DNA of 14,375 nt from LMUY01 sp964245495. Lineage in GTDB: Bacteria; Pseudomonadota; Alphaproteobacteria; Acetobacterales; Acetobacteraceae. Numbering within the stretch: the stretch's first letter is position 1; each line of letters opens with the position of its first letter. The DNA lies in assembly GCA_964245495.1 (NCBI GenBank), contig CAXTNC010000076.1, forward strand, positions 1 to 14,375, given 5' to 3'. Made by a program: the position numbers and the translations under genes. Below are positions 1 through 6,650 of this stretch, one piece after another. The notes beneath the pieces were generated by a model. That model saw only the letters and a program-made list of their open reading frames with translations. It was not told where the DNA came from and ran no database searches.

Positions 1-750
1 CACCCGCACCGCCGCGATCGACTGCGCCAGGGTGCCGGGGCCGCCCACCTCCACCACGTGGTCCACGCCGCGCCCGCCGGTCCAGTCCCGCACCTTGGCG
101 CCCCAGTCGGGGTGCGCCTTGTAGTTCACAGTGTGATCCGCGCCGAGCGCGCGCGCCCGCTCCAGCTTGGCGTCCGACGAGGAGGTGGCGACGACCGTGG
201 CGCCCATCAGCTTGGCCATCTGCAACGCCATGACCGAGACGCCGCCGGTGCCCAGCACCAGCACCGTGTCGCCGGCCTTGATGCCGCCCTCCACCACCAG
301 CGCGCGCCACGCCGTCAGCCCGGCGGTGGTGAGCGTCGCCGCCTCGGCATGGCTGAAGCCGCGGGGCGCCAGGGTGAAGTGGGTCGCCGGGCAGGTCACG
401 ATCCGGCGCGCGTAGCCGTCCACGCCGTCGCCGGGCACGGTGGAGAAGTCCCCGATCGTGGCCGGCCCGTCCTGCCAGGTGGGAAAGAAGCAGGACACGG
501 CGGAGTCGCCGGGCCGGAACTCGGCCACGCCGGCGCCGACCGCCTCCACCAGGCCAGCCCCGTCCGACATCGGGATGCGCCCGTCGGCCTTCCAGCCGGG
601 CCTGCTGACGACGCCGAAATCGTGGTAGTTCAGCGAGCTGGCGTGGAGCCGGACGCGGATTTCACCGGCTGCGGGCGCGCCGGGGTCCGGCAGGTCGGCC
701 GCTTGAAGGTTGTCCAGCCCGCCTGGCGAGCGCAGGGTGATGGCGTCCAT
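1..750 (-). CDS. NAD(P)-dependent MDR-family alcohol dehydrogenase/quinone oxidoreductase (C-terminus beyond window)
   Basis: The first 250 residues of a medium-chain dehydrogenase/reductase are visible; the reading frame is still open at base 1, so perhaps 80-100 C-terminal residues are missing. The N-terminal GroES-like catalytic domain has SLNYHDF near residue 40 and RIPMSDGAGLVEAVG shortly after, a combination typical of the zinc-independent or weakly zinc-dependent MDR7-like subgroup. The Rossmann fold begins near residue 158 with VLVLGTGGVSVMALQMAK, followed by a TSSSDAKLERAR segment that fits NADP(H) rather than NAD(H). The ATG at 750 is chosen because GAGGAGA lies about 7 bases upstream and the domain starts immediately. 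It follows the diguanylate cyclase gene on the same strand after 59 bases, so co-transcription is possible. The substrate cannot be named. It is probably a cytoplasmic oxidoreductase of alcohols, aldehydes or quinones. Confidence 0.88.
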   Translation of the reverse strand, partial: MDAITLRSPGGLDNLQAADLPDPGAPAAGEIRVRLHASSLNYHDFGVVSRPGWKADGRIPMSDGAGLVEAVGAGVAEFRPGDSAVSCFFPTWQDGPATIGDFSTVPGDGVDGYARRIVTCPATHFTLAPRGFSHAEAATLTTAGLTAWRALVVEGGIKAGDTVLVLGTGGVSVMALQMAKLMGATVVATSSSDAKLERARALGADHTVNYKAHPDWGAKVRDWTGGRGVDHVVEVGGPGTLAQSIAAVRV

Positions 751-809
751 GCATCGTCTCCTCGGGTGTGGCGATGCGACGCGCCGGACCACGCCATGGT
801 TCCGTCCCG

Positions 810-1910
810 CTACCGGCCGAGCACGCCCACCAGGTCCTCCTCCGTGCAAACGCGGTTCCGGCCCAGGTCCTTCGCGCGGTACAGGGCGGCATCCGCCCGC
901 TCGATGAGCAGGGCCGGGCTTTCGCCGGGGCGGTGCTGCGCCACGCCGACGGACACGGTGACGGTGCCGGCCGCCTGCTGCGTGGCGCGGTGGATCAGGT
1001 GCTTGCTGCTCAGCGCCTCGCAAATCTGCCGCCCGAGCACGGCGCCGGCCCGCACGTCGGCGCCGGCCAGGTGGATGGCGAACTCCTCGCCGCCGTAGCG
1101 GGCCACCGTGTCGCGGCCTTTCACGTTGTCCGCCAGCAGGCGCGCGACCAGGCGCAGCACCAGGTCCCCGGTGCGGTGGCCGTAGGTGTCGTTGAAATGC
1201 TTGAAGTGGTCCACGTCCAGCAGCAGCACGCAGGTCAGCACCGCCGGGTCGGCGCGGGATTGCGCGACGGCGCGCTTCAGCTTGGCCTCGAACGCCTTGC
1301 GGTTGGGGATCCCGGTCAGCGCGTCCGTGGTGGCTTCCTGCCTCACGTCGGCCAACGACTGCCGCAGCTTGGAGATGCGCGCGCCCGACGAGGACAGCTG
1401 CTGCTCCAGTTCACGGTTGCGCTCGGCGGCCCGGGTCGTCTCGGTGGTCAAGCAGGCGACGGCCTTGAGCAGCCCGGAAAGGGTCGAGTCGTCCCCGAGG
1501 TGCTCCGCCCAGTGCGCCAGGGTGTCGCCATAGCCCTTGAGCGCCGCCTGGCTGCCGGCCACCTGCGCCGCAAGGCTGTGGGCCACCACCTCGATCTCGG
1601 CGGCGTCCTCGTTGACCGCGTCCACGTTCAGGTCGGCTTTGGCCACGAACTTGGCGTGCAGGCCGTCCATGATGGCGGAGGTCAGCGCCTGGCCGCGGCC
1701 GAGCAGCTGGGTCAAGCACTGGGTCAGCCCGGGGCTGGCGCCGGCACGGTGGATGAACCAAACCTCGTAGGCGCGCGGGGTGGGTACGATGGCGTGGCGC
1801 TGCATCTCCGCCCACACGGCGGAGCCAAGGCGGCGCGCGCGCGGCGCGGTGTCGGCGCCGGTTGGCGGGACAAGGCGCAGGCTCTCCGCTTCAAGTGTTT
1901 GGTTCGGCAT
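810..1910 (-). CDS. soluble GGDEF diguanylate cyclase
   Basis: A 366-residue protein predicted to make cyclic di-GMP from two GTP. No signal peptide or membrane segment is visible. Residues 1-150 form a helical N-terminal region with PTPRAYEVWF near 44-52, as in many alphaproteobacterial GGDEF proteins; its ligand is unknown. Residues 155-192 look like a coiled-coil linker (ERNRELEQQL). The GGDEF domain follows: DALTGIPNR at 196-204, LDVDHFKHFND at 231-241 (metal and GTP site), the active loop RYGGEEF with GGEEF at 273-277, and RADAALYRAKDLGRN at 338-352. The loop is intact, so activity is expected. The inhibitory I-site position reads KGRD (264-267) instead of RxxD, so product inhibition may be weak. 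The ATG at 1910 has no strong ribosome binding site. The gene is divergent from the Crp/Fnr regulator, which could control it. Confidence 0.93.
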   Translation of the reverse strand: MPNQTLEAESLRLVPPTGADTAPRARRLGSAVWAEMQRHAIVPTPRAYEVWFIHRAGASPGLTQCLTQLLGRGQALTSAIMDGLHAKFVAKADLNVDAVNEDAAEIEVVAHSLAAQVAGSQAALKGYGDTLAHWAEHLGDDSTLSGLLKAVACLTTETTRAAERNRELEQQLSSSGARISKLRQSLADVRQEATTDALTGIPNRKAFEAKLKRAVAQSRADPAVLTCVLLLDVDHFKHFNDTYGHRTGDLVLRLVARLLADNVKGRDTVARYGGEEFAIHLAGADVRAGAVLGRQICEALSSKHLIHRATQQAAGTVTVSVGVAQHRPGESPALLIERADAALYRAKDLGRNRVCTEEDLVGVLGR

Positions 1911-1933
1911 CGCTTCTGGCGCATCCCAGGCTC

Positions 1934-1947
1934 ATTCTGCTCAGAAT
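1934..1947. promoter_or_regulatory. short inverted repeat upstream of the diguanylate cyclase
   Basis: ATTCTG-CT-CAGAAT is a perfect 6-base inverted repeat with a 2-base centre. It starts 24 bases upstream of the cyclase ATG, in a relatively AT-rich patch of the divergent region. The position suits an operator or part of the leader, but the motif matches no consensus I recognise; it is neither TGTGA-N6-TCACA nor TTGAT-N4-ATCAA. A chance occurrence is quite possible. Confidence 0.2.
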
Positions 1948-2191
1948 GGCCCAGGGGGCTTTCCGCTCGGTTAACTGGACGGCCCGTCATCGCCGAGGCA
2001 ATCCGGATGGCGGTTCGCCGCCGGGCAAGCACCGGCTCCGGCGCAGCACCAAGCAGCCGGAACCATGCCGCGGCGGCCAGCGCAGCCGCGCGCAGCTCAG
2101 GACAGTTGCTTGACGCAGGCAAAAAATCGTACGGTTGACGAGGATGTAACGCCTTGCCGGCAGATTGACCCAACCGCGCGGACGGGATCGC

Positions 2192-2965
2192 ATGCAGAAC
2201 CGTGTCACAGCCTCCAGCCTCGCGCTGCACCATGACCACCGGAACGCCATCCTGGCCGGCCTGCCGCACCACGAGCTGGCGGAGATCAAGCCCGCGCTCA
2301 CCCGGCTCCGCCTCGTGCCGCGCCAGGTGCTGATCGACTACCGCCAAGTCACCGAGCACGTCTTCTTCATGGAAGACGGCATCGTTTCGCTGGTGGCGGA
2401 GCCGGCCCCGGGGCGGGCAGCAGTGCAGGTTGCGATGATCGGGCGGGAGGGCATGGTGGGCAGCCAGGCCCTGCTGGGCCAGGACCGCGGCGCCTTCGCG
2501 GCCTCCGTCACGCAGATCCCAGGCTCGGCCTACCGCCTGCCGATCAGGGAGCTGCGCCGCCTGACCGGGCACTGCCCGGCGCTGGCCGAGGCCTGCTTGG
2601 CCGCCGCCGAAACGCTGATGCGCCAGGCCATGGACACGGCCGCCTGCAACGCCCGCAACACGGTGGCGGAGCGCCTCGTCCGCTGGCTGCTGATGGCGCA
2701 TGACCGGGTTGATGGAGACGAGCTGTGCGTCACGCACGAAGCGCTGTCCAACATCCTGGGCGTGCGCCGCTCCGGCATCACCATCGTCGCGTCCAGCCTG
2801 CAGGATGCCGGCCTCGTCCGCGTCAACCGCGGCAGGATCACCATCCTGAACCGCGCCGGGCTGGAGCGGCACGCCGCGGCCGGCGCGTCCCGCGCCGTCA
2901 GCCCTGGGGCGTCCGGCGAAGGGGCCAGGGGCTGGGGCGCCGCTGCGCTGGCGCCTGCGGCATAG
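2192..2965 (+). CDS. Crp/Fnr-family transcriptional regulator
   Basis: A 257-residue cytoplasmic DNA-binding regulator. Residues 18-140 are a cNMP-binding-type beta barrel containing FFMEDGIVSLV (58-68) and MIGREGMVGSQALLG (82-96). The Glu and Arg pair that binds cAMP in true CRP is not apparent, so the effector is unknown. Residues about 178-222 are a winged helix-turn-helix; the recognition helix starts at VRRSGITIVASSLQDAG, followed by the wing NRGRITILNRAGLE. There is no N-terminal cysteine cluster of the FNR type. The Ala/Gly-rich tail after residue 228 is unlike relatives, which usually end shortly after the wing. ATG 2192 is preferred because CGGGA lies just upstream; a TTG at 2165 would add nine residues. 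The gene is divergent from the diguanylate cyclase and convergent with cheB. Confidence 0.9.
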   Translation: MQNRVTASSLALHHDHRNAILAGLPHHELAEIKPALTRLRLVPRQVLIDYRQVTEHVFFMEDGIVSLVAEPAPGRAAVQVAMIGREGMVGSQALLGQDRGAFAASVTQIPGSAYRLPIRELRRLTGHCPALAEACLAAAETLMRQAMDTAACNARNTVAERLVRWLLMAHDRVDGDELCVTHEALSNILGVRRSGITIVASSLQDAGLVRVNRGRITILNRAGLERHAAAGASRAVSPGASGEGARGWGAAALAPAA

Positions 2966-2975
2966 GATCGCCATC

Positions 2976-2995
2976 AGGCGCCCAAGGCCGCGCCT
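2976..2995. terminator. possible bidirectional terminator hairpin
   Basis: AGGCGC (2976-2981) and GCGCCT (2990-2995) form a perfect 6-base stem around an 8-base loop. The stem lies exactly in the 30-base gap between the convergent crp-type gene and cheB. No T-run follows on either strand, so its strength as an intrinsic terminator is doubtful; the position is the main argument. Confidence 0.3.
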
Positions 2996-4042
2996 TCAAT
3001 GCTCCCGGCCCGCGGCGTTGCAGGCGGCCAGGACTTCGCCAGCCAGGCTGCCAAGGGCCACCTGGCGCTCGACCGCCTGCATCTCGAAGGCGACTCTCGG
3101 CATCCCGTACACCACGCTGCTGGCGGCATCCTGGCCGAAGGTGCGCCCCCCGGCCTGGCGCATGGCGAGCAGGCCGCCGGCGCCATCCCGGCCCATGCCT
3201 GTCAGGATGACGCCGACGCCGCGGCTGCCGGCAGCTTTCGCCACGGAGGCGAACAGCACGTCCACGGAAGGGCGATGCCCGTTGACGGGGCCTTGCTCCG
3301 ACAGGACGCAACGCCACTGGCCATTGCTGCCGGCCACGGCCAGGTGGCGGCCGCCTGGCGCCAGGAACACCTGGCCCGGCCGCAGCGCCGCGCCATGCTC
3401 GGCCTCGGCGACCCGGGCTGCGCCGCATTGGTCCAACCGGAGCGCGAAGCTGCGGGTGAAGCTTTCCGGCATGTGCTGGGTGATGACGGTGGGAGGGCAA
3501 TTGGCGGGAAAGCGGGAGATGACGGCCATCAGCGCCTCCACCCCGCCCGTCGACGCGCCCATCGCCACCAAGCGGCCGTTCGGTTCAAAAGGGAGTGGCC
3601 CGGGCACGGCGGCCCGGGCATGTTCATCCGGCCTGCGGCGCGCCCGGGCGCCCGCCGCCCGCACGTTCGCCGCCGCCGCCGCGCGCACGATGTCCGGCAA
3701 GCGGGCGAAGTCCCCGCCCACGCCGGGCTTGGCCACGCAGTCCACGGCGCCCAGTTCCAGCGCCTGCAACGTCTTCTCCGCGCCCCTGGCGGTCAGGCTG
3801 GAAACCATGACGACGGGAACGGGACGCAGCCGCATCAGGCGGCCCAGAAGCTCCAGGCCGTCCATGCCGGGCATCTCGATGTCGAGGGTGACCACGTCCG
3901 GGTCCATGGACCGGATCAAGGCCTGCGCCTCGACCGCATCGGCCGCCTTGCCGACCACGGCGATGCCGCCGTCCTGGCCCAGCACGCGGCCGATCATGCT
4001 CCGCATGGTGGCGGAGTCGTCCACGACCAGGACGCGGATCAT
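2996..4042 (-). CDS. cheB: CheB chemotaxis response-regulator protein-glutamate methylesterase
   Basis: A 348-residue cytoplasmic enzyme that removes methyl groups from, and deamidates, chemoreceptor glutamates once phosphorylated by CheA. Residues 1-120 are a receiver domain with acidic D8/D9, phosphoacceptor D54 in TLDIEMPGMDG, the S81/S82 switch region and K105 in AKPG. A linker rich in Ala and Arg spans about 121-155. The esterase domain has the full catalytic triad: S164 in GASTGG, H190 in TQHMP and D286 in TGMGRDG, the same residue numbers as in the enteric enzyme. The ATG at 4042 overlaps the cheR stop by four bases (ATGA), so translational coupling is likely. The same frame stays open upstream to 4528, but that stretch lies inside cheR and lacks receiver character. 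The C-terminus runs convergent with the Crp/Fnr gene. Confidence 0.96.
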   Translation of the reverse strand: MIRVLVVDDSATMRSMIGRVLGQDGGIAVVGKAADAVEAQALIRSMDPDVVTLDIEMPGMDGLELLGRLMRLRPVPVVMVSSLTARGAEKTLQALELGAVDCVAKPGVGGDFARLPDIVRAAAAANVRAAGARARRRPDEHARAAVPGPLPFEPNGRLVAMGASTGGVEALMAVISRFPANCPPTVITQHMPESFTRSFALRLDQCGAARVAEAEHGAALRPGQVFLAPGGRHLAVAGSNGQWRCVLSEQGPVNGHRPSVDVLFASVAKAAGSRGVGVILTGMGRDGAGGLLAMRQAGGRTFGQDAASSVVYGMPRVAFEMQAVERQVALGSLAGEVLAACNAAGREH

Positions 4043-4905
4043 GGCGCCGCCCTGCGGCGGTAGGTCGTGGTGCCGACGGTGTCGAACTTCGCCGCGGCAG
4101 AACCGCTGAGCCGTTCGGAGCGCCCTATGTACAGCGTGCCGTCCGCGGTCAGCAGCGGAGGGAAGCGCTGCCACATGGCCGCCTGCGTCGGGGCGTCGAA
4201 ATAGATGGCGACGTTGCGGCACAGGATGACGTCGAACGGGCCGCGCACCGGCCAGGCCGCAACCAGGTTGAGCGGACGGAACACCACCATGCGGCGCACC
4301 GCCTCGCTCACGAAGGACATGCCCGCCGCCTCCGGGCTGAACCAGCGCTCCCGCAGCGGGGCCGGCACGTGGGCAAGGCACTCGGCGCCGTAGCCGCCGG
4401 CCGCCGCCTGGGCCAGCGCGTCCGGGTCGATGTCCGTGGCGATCACCCGCACGTCCAGCCGGGCCGCGTCGGGAACCAGCTGCAGGATGGTGAGCGCCAC
4501 CGAGTACGGCTCCTGCCCCGTGGAGCACGCGGCCGACCAGATGCGCAGGCGGCGGCCGCGCTGGGCCGCGTGCAGCAGATGCGGCAGCACGTCGGTGCGC
4601 AAGTGGTCGAAATGGTGAGGCTCGCGGAAGAACCGCGTGAAGTTGGTGGTGAGCGCCGCGACCATGCGGCTGCGCTCCTCGCCGCCATGCGTCGATTCGA
4701 GCAGTTCCCGGTACTGCGCGAAGTCCCTCAAGCCCAGCGCGCGCAGCCGCCTCGCGAGCCGGGAATACAGCAGCACCGCCTTGCCCGGCCCGAGCGAGAT
4801 TCCTGCATCCCGGCGCAGCATGGCCGCGAGCGCCGCGAAGTCAGCGGCGGCCAGGGTGTACTCGCCATCCACCAAGCTGGCTTTCGCAGCGAGTTGCAGC
4901 ATCAT
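4039..4905 (-). CDS. cheR: CheR chemotaxis protein-glutamate O-methyltransferase
   Basis: A 288-residue cytoplasmic methyltransferase that uses S-adenosylmethionine to methylate glutamates on chemoreceptors, opposing CheB. The N-terminal CheR helical domain (about 15-80) is followed by TTNFTRFFRE at 86-95. The SAM-binding motif WSAACSTGQEPYS is at 123-135, ATDID at 156-160 and FDVILCRNVAIYFD at 224-237. In the usual IGHSE motif near the end, histidine is replaced by arginine (GRSE, 261-264). There is no pentapeptide-binding tail or TPR extension. The start is the first of two adjacent ATGs; no convincing ribosome binding site precedes either, so the exact start is uncertain by a few residues. 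It is the first gene of a cheR-cheB bicistron, and no other che gene lies in the window. Confidence 0.95.
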   Translation of the reverse strand: MMLQLAAKASLVDGEYTLAAADFAALAAMLRRDAGISLGPGKAVLLYSRLARRLRALGLRDFAQYRELLESTHGGEERSRMVAALTTNFTRFFREPHHFDHLRTDVLPHLLHAAQRGRRLRIWSAACSTGQEPYSVALTILQLVPDAARLDVRVIATDIDPDALAQAAAGGYGAECLAHVPAPLRERWFSPEAAGMSFVSEAVRRMVVFRPLNLVAAWPVRGPFDVILCRNVAIYFDAPTQAAMWQRFPPLLTADGTLYIGRSERLSGSAAAKFDTVGTTTYRRRAAP

Positions 4906-4927
4906 GCGGCGCTACGGCACGGCATAG

Positions 4928-4948
4928 GTTGCAACTAACTTGCTCAAG
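4928..4948. promoter_or_regulatory. paired small palindromes upstream of cheR
   Basis: GTTGCAAC (4928-4935) is a perfect 8-base palindrome. CTTG-CT-CAAG (4939-4948) is a second inverted repeat three bases away. They lie 23-43 bases upstream of the cheR ATG in an AT-rich patch, where a repressor or activator of cheRB would bind. No known consensus is matched. Confidence 0.22.
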
Positions 4949-5158
4949 CAGGGCCTCCCAGGCAGGCAGCGGATCGTCCCACGGCGGCGGGAAAGACGGC
5001 GAATCACGCCTGCCCCGGGTTGCGCGCCAGCATCGGCCGGCTGTCATAACAAAGAATGAAAGCCCCGCCCGAAGCCTCGGCCCTGCCCTGCCGCCGCGGC
5101 AATCAGCTTCCTGGACGGCCCTGAGAACGGCTTTGAAGCAGTCGGGGATGGGTGAATA

Positions 5159-5187
5159 TTGGCGGATGGCCTTGCTTGATGTATAAG
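5159..5187 (+). promoter_or_regulatory. sigma70-type promoter for the coiled-coil/HNH pair
   Basis: TTGGCG (5159-5164) and TATAAG (5182-5187) are separated by exactly 17 bases. They match the housekeeping -35 and -10 hexamers at four and five of six positions. Transcription would start near 5194, giving a leader of about 95 bases before the ATG at 5289. This is the best promoter in the window. Confidence 0.55.
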
Positions 5188-5288
5188 ACCCGCCAGTTGC
5201 GCCTGGGAATGCTCAGCGCAACCGCTCCATAGCCGCAGCGGGGCCGCATCCGCGGACAACGGCCACGCTCCTCATCTGAAAAGTATTC

Positions 5289-6005
5289 ATGGCCCCTTCA
5301 TCGCTGCCTGTTGATCCCGAAACCTCCAACCTGGAGGCGGACGAAGCCCGCATGCGCCGCTCGCTGGAGCGGGCCGGCGGCCCTCAGCCCGCCGTGCGGG
5401 CGCCCGGCGCGGCTTTCGACAATTTCCAGCCCGGCCGCGGCCCGGCTGCCCGCCCCCGGCAACGCTTCGTGCAGGACGGGGAAGTGCCCGTCACCCTCGT
5501 CAGCCGGCCGCGCCAGGGCGAGCCGGGCCCGGTTTCCCAAAGCCGCCTCGCCGCGTCCGAATCCGCGCTGGCGACCGAACGCACTGCCCGCATCAAGGTC
5601 GAACGCTCCCTGCACGCGGCCCTGGCCAACCTGCAGGACCTGCAAACCAAGCAACGCCACGCGGAACTCGCCCATCGGGAAGCCCTGCAAAACGCCCATG
5701 CCCGGCTGGCCGAAGCCGAAGCCCAGCGTGCCGAGGCGGAAGCGCGCCTTGCCGAAGCCGAGGCCCGGCGTGCCGAACAGGCTGATCGCGCCGTCCGGCT
5801 GGAAGCGGACCTGGCAGCCCTGCGCCCCGCCGCGCATCCCGGGCTGGCGCCGCGGCAGGAACCGGCAACGGAAACCCCGGCCAAGCCGAAGCGCGGACCC
5901 GGCAGGCCGCGCAAGCCGTCCGTGGCCCGCACGCCGCGGGAGCCCAAGCCGGTCAAGTGGTGGCTCGGCCCCATCGCCAAGGCGCGGACGCCCAAGACGG
6001 TTTGA
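5289..6005 (+). CDS. hypothetical coiled-coil protein with C-terminal AT-hook-like motif
   Basis: A 238-residue protein with no signal peptide or membrane segment. An N-terminal low-complexity part (1-55) leads to RQRFVQDGEVPVTLV at 57-71, which looks like a conserved short motif. Residues about 83-178 form a long Ala/Glu/Arg-rich coiled coil that includes tandem 14-residue units (LAEAEA-x-RAE). The C-terminus is basic, with an AT-hook-like KRGPGRPRKP at 201-210 and a distinctive PVKWWLG at 221-227. The AT-hook core suggests minor-groove DNA binding, with the coiled coil giving oligomers, so a nucleoid- or chromosome-associated role is a reasonable inference, not a demonstrated one. The ATG is preceded only by a weak GAAAAG. 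It lies downstream of a good promoter and 42 bases ahead of an HNH gene. Confidence 0.75.
   Translation: MAPSSLPVDPETSNLEADEARMRRSLERAGGPQPAVRAPGAAFDNFQPGRGPAARPRQRFVQDGEVPVTLVSRPRQGEPGPVSQSRLAASESALATERTARIKVERSLHAALANLQDLQTKQRHAELAHREALQNAHARLAEAEAQRAEAEARLAEAEARRAEQADRAVRLEADLAALRPAAHPGLAPRQEPATETPAKPKRGPGRPRKPSVARTPREPKPVKWWLGPIAKARTPKTV
5706..5789 (+). repeat. tandem 42-base repeat coding for coiled-coil units
   Basis: Two adjacent 42-base copies (5706-5747 and 5748-5789) each encode a 14-residue unit beginning LAEAEA, starting at residues 140 and 154 of the coiled-coil protein. Identity is high over the first 31 bases and then fades. The unit is two heptads long, so expansion or contraction would keep the coiled-coil register. 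Confidence 0.6.
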
Positions 6006-6047
6006 GTCCCGCTTGGCCGCCGAGCTGCGCCGCCCTATCTGGCTGGA

Positions 6048-6392
6048 ATGGGGTCCAAACGCCAGCAAGCCGCCGCCATAGGCGAGGCGGAACACCAGCT
6101 TTGCGTGCTGTGCGGCCGGCCCATCCCACCCTCAGCCCGCTCCTCCATGCACCACCTCACGCCCAAGCTGAAAGGCGGCACGCACCAGGGCACCGTGCGG
6201 CTGCACCAAATCTGCCATTCGGCCATCCACGCGCGCTACACGGAAGCCGAGATCGCCCGCCGCCTGGCCGACCCGGCATCGTTGCGGGACGATCCCGAGC
6301 TGGCCCGCTTCGCCGCCTGGGTGCGGACCAAGCCGGACGACTTCCACGCCCCCACCCGGCGGGCACGCGGCCGGACGGCGAAGTGGAAGTGA
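6048..6392 (+). CDS. small HNH endonuclease-type protein
   Basis: A 114-residue protein with the layout of short stand-alone HNH proteins. A zinc-binding pair C19-x2-C22 (CVLCGRPIPP) precedes HHLTPKLKGG with the catalytic-type histidines H35/H36. Then come H53 and the ICHSAIH segment (C56, H57, H61), which supplies the other metal ligands. The C-terminal helix region (TEAEIARRLADP, then FAAWVRTKPDDF) is typical of an alphaproteobacterial subgroup. The protein is predicted to cut DNA using one metal ion, but no biological target is known for this subgroup. The ATG at 6048 has a poorly spaced GG-rich sequence. It lies 42 bases after the AT-hook gene and may share its transcript. Confidence 0.85.
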   Translation: MGSKRQQAAAIGEAEHQLCVLCGRPIPPSARSSMHHLTPKLKGGTHQGTVRLHQICHSAIHARYTEAEIARRLADPASLRDDPELARFAAWVRTKPDDFHAPTRRARGRTAKWK

Positions 6393-6650
6393 TGATCAGG
6401 ATGCGCAAGTCTCCCGCAACCGCCTGGCCCAGGTAAGCCGCCCCGCCCTCGCGGCGCGAAACCACCTTGCGATGGTCACGGGAGCCATCCCCACCGGCGC
6501 ACCCCTGTTCATCGACGGTGCATGGAAGGCCAGGAAGCATACGGGCAACACCGGCATCGCCATGCTGCGGGACATGGAAACACTTGGTTGACGGGTTTGG
6601 GCTAAATAGTCCAGCAGTGCGACAACCTTGCGAAGGTCGAAAACCGCACC
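6393..6650. other. intergenic region with no supported gene
   Basis: 258 bases between the HNH gene and the repeat protein gene. A 39-codon frame on the plus strand (6472-6591) and a 38-codon frame on the minus strand (6512-6396) both have fairly GC-rich third positions. Neither has a ribosome binding site or recognisable protein sequence. TTGACG (6588-6593) and TAAATA (6603-6608) occur just before the repeat protein, but only nine bases apart, so they do not form a standard promoter. Confidence 0.4.

Larger units (their letters stand above)
4906..5288. other. non-coding divergent intergenic region
   Basis: These 383 bases separate the minus-strand cheR from the plus-strand coiled-coil gene. 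Short open frames on both strands show neither recognisable protein sequence nor the third-position GC bias of the neighbours, so I see no gene here. The region is more AT-rich than its surroundings in places. It holds two small palindromes next to cheR (4928-4948) and a sigma70-like promoter facing right (5159-5187). About 100 bases of leader lie between that promoter and the next ATG. No tRNA or known riboswitch fold was recognised. Confidence 0.6.

Noticed and set aside
768..2138. A 456-codon plus-strand frame opposite the diguanylate cyclase
   Set aside because: It has low-complexity composition and no domains, and the opposite strand encodes a full GGDEF protein.
2110..2163. Two TTGACG hexamers before the Crp/Fnr gene as promoter -35 elements
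   Set aside because: No acceptable -10 hexamer lies 16-18 bases downstream of either.
2996..4528. CheB extended to a 510-residue protein
   Set aside because: The extra 162 residues lie inside cheR in another frame and have no receiver-like sequence. The ATG at 4042, coupled to the cheR stop, fits the family length and catalytic numbering.
5044..5259. A 71-codon minus-strand frame between cheR and the coiled-coil gene
   Set aside because: It has no recognisable motif, no ribosome binding site and no third-position GC bias, and it covers the likely promoter.
6588..6608. TTGACG and TAAATA before the repeat protein as a promoter
   Set aside because: The spacing is only nine bases, too short for sigma70, and no alternative sigma consensus fits.
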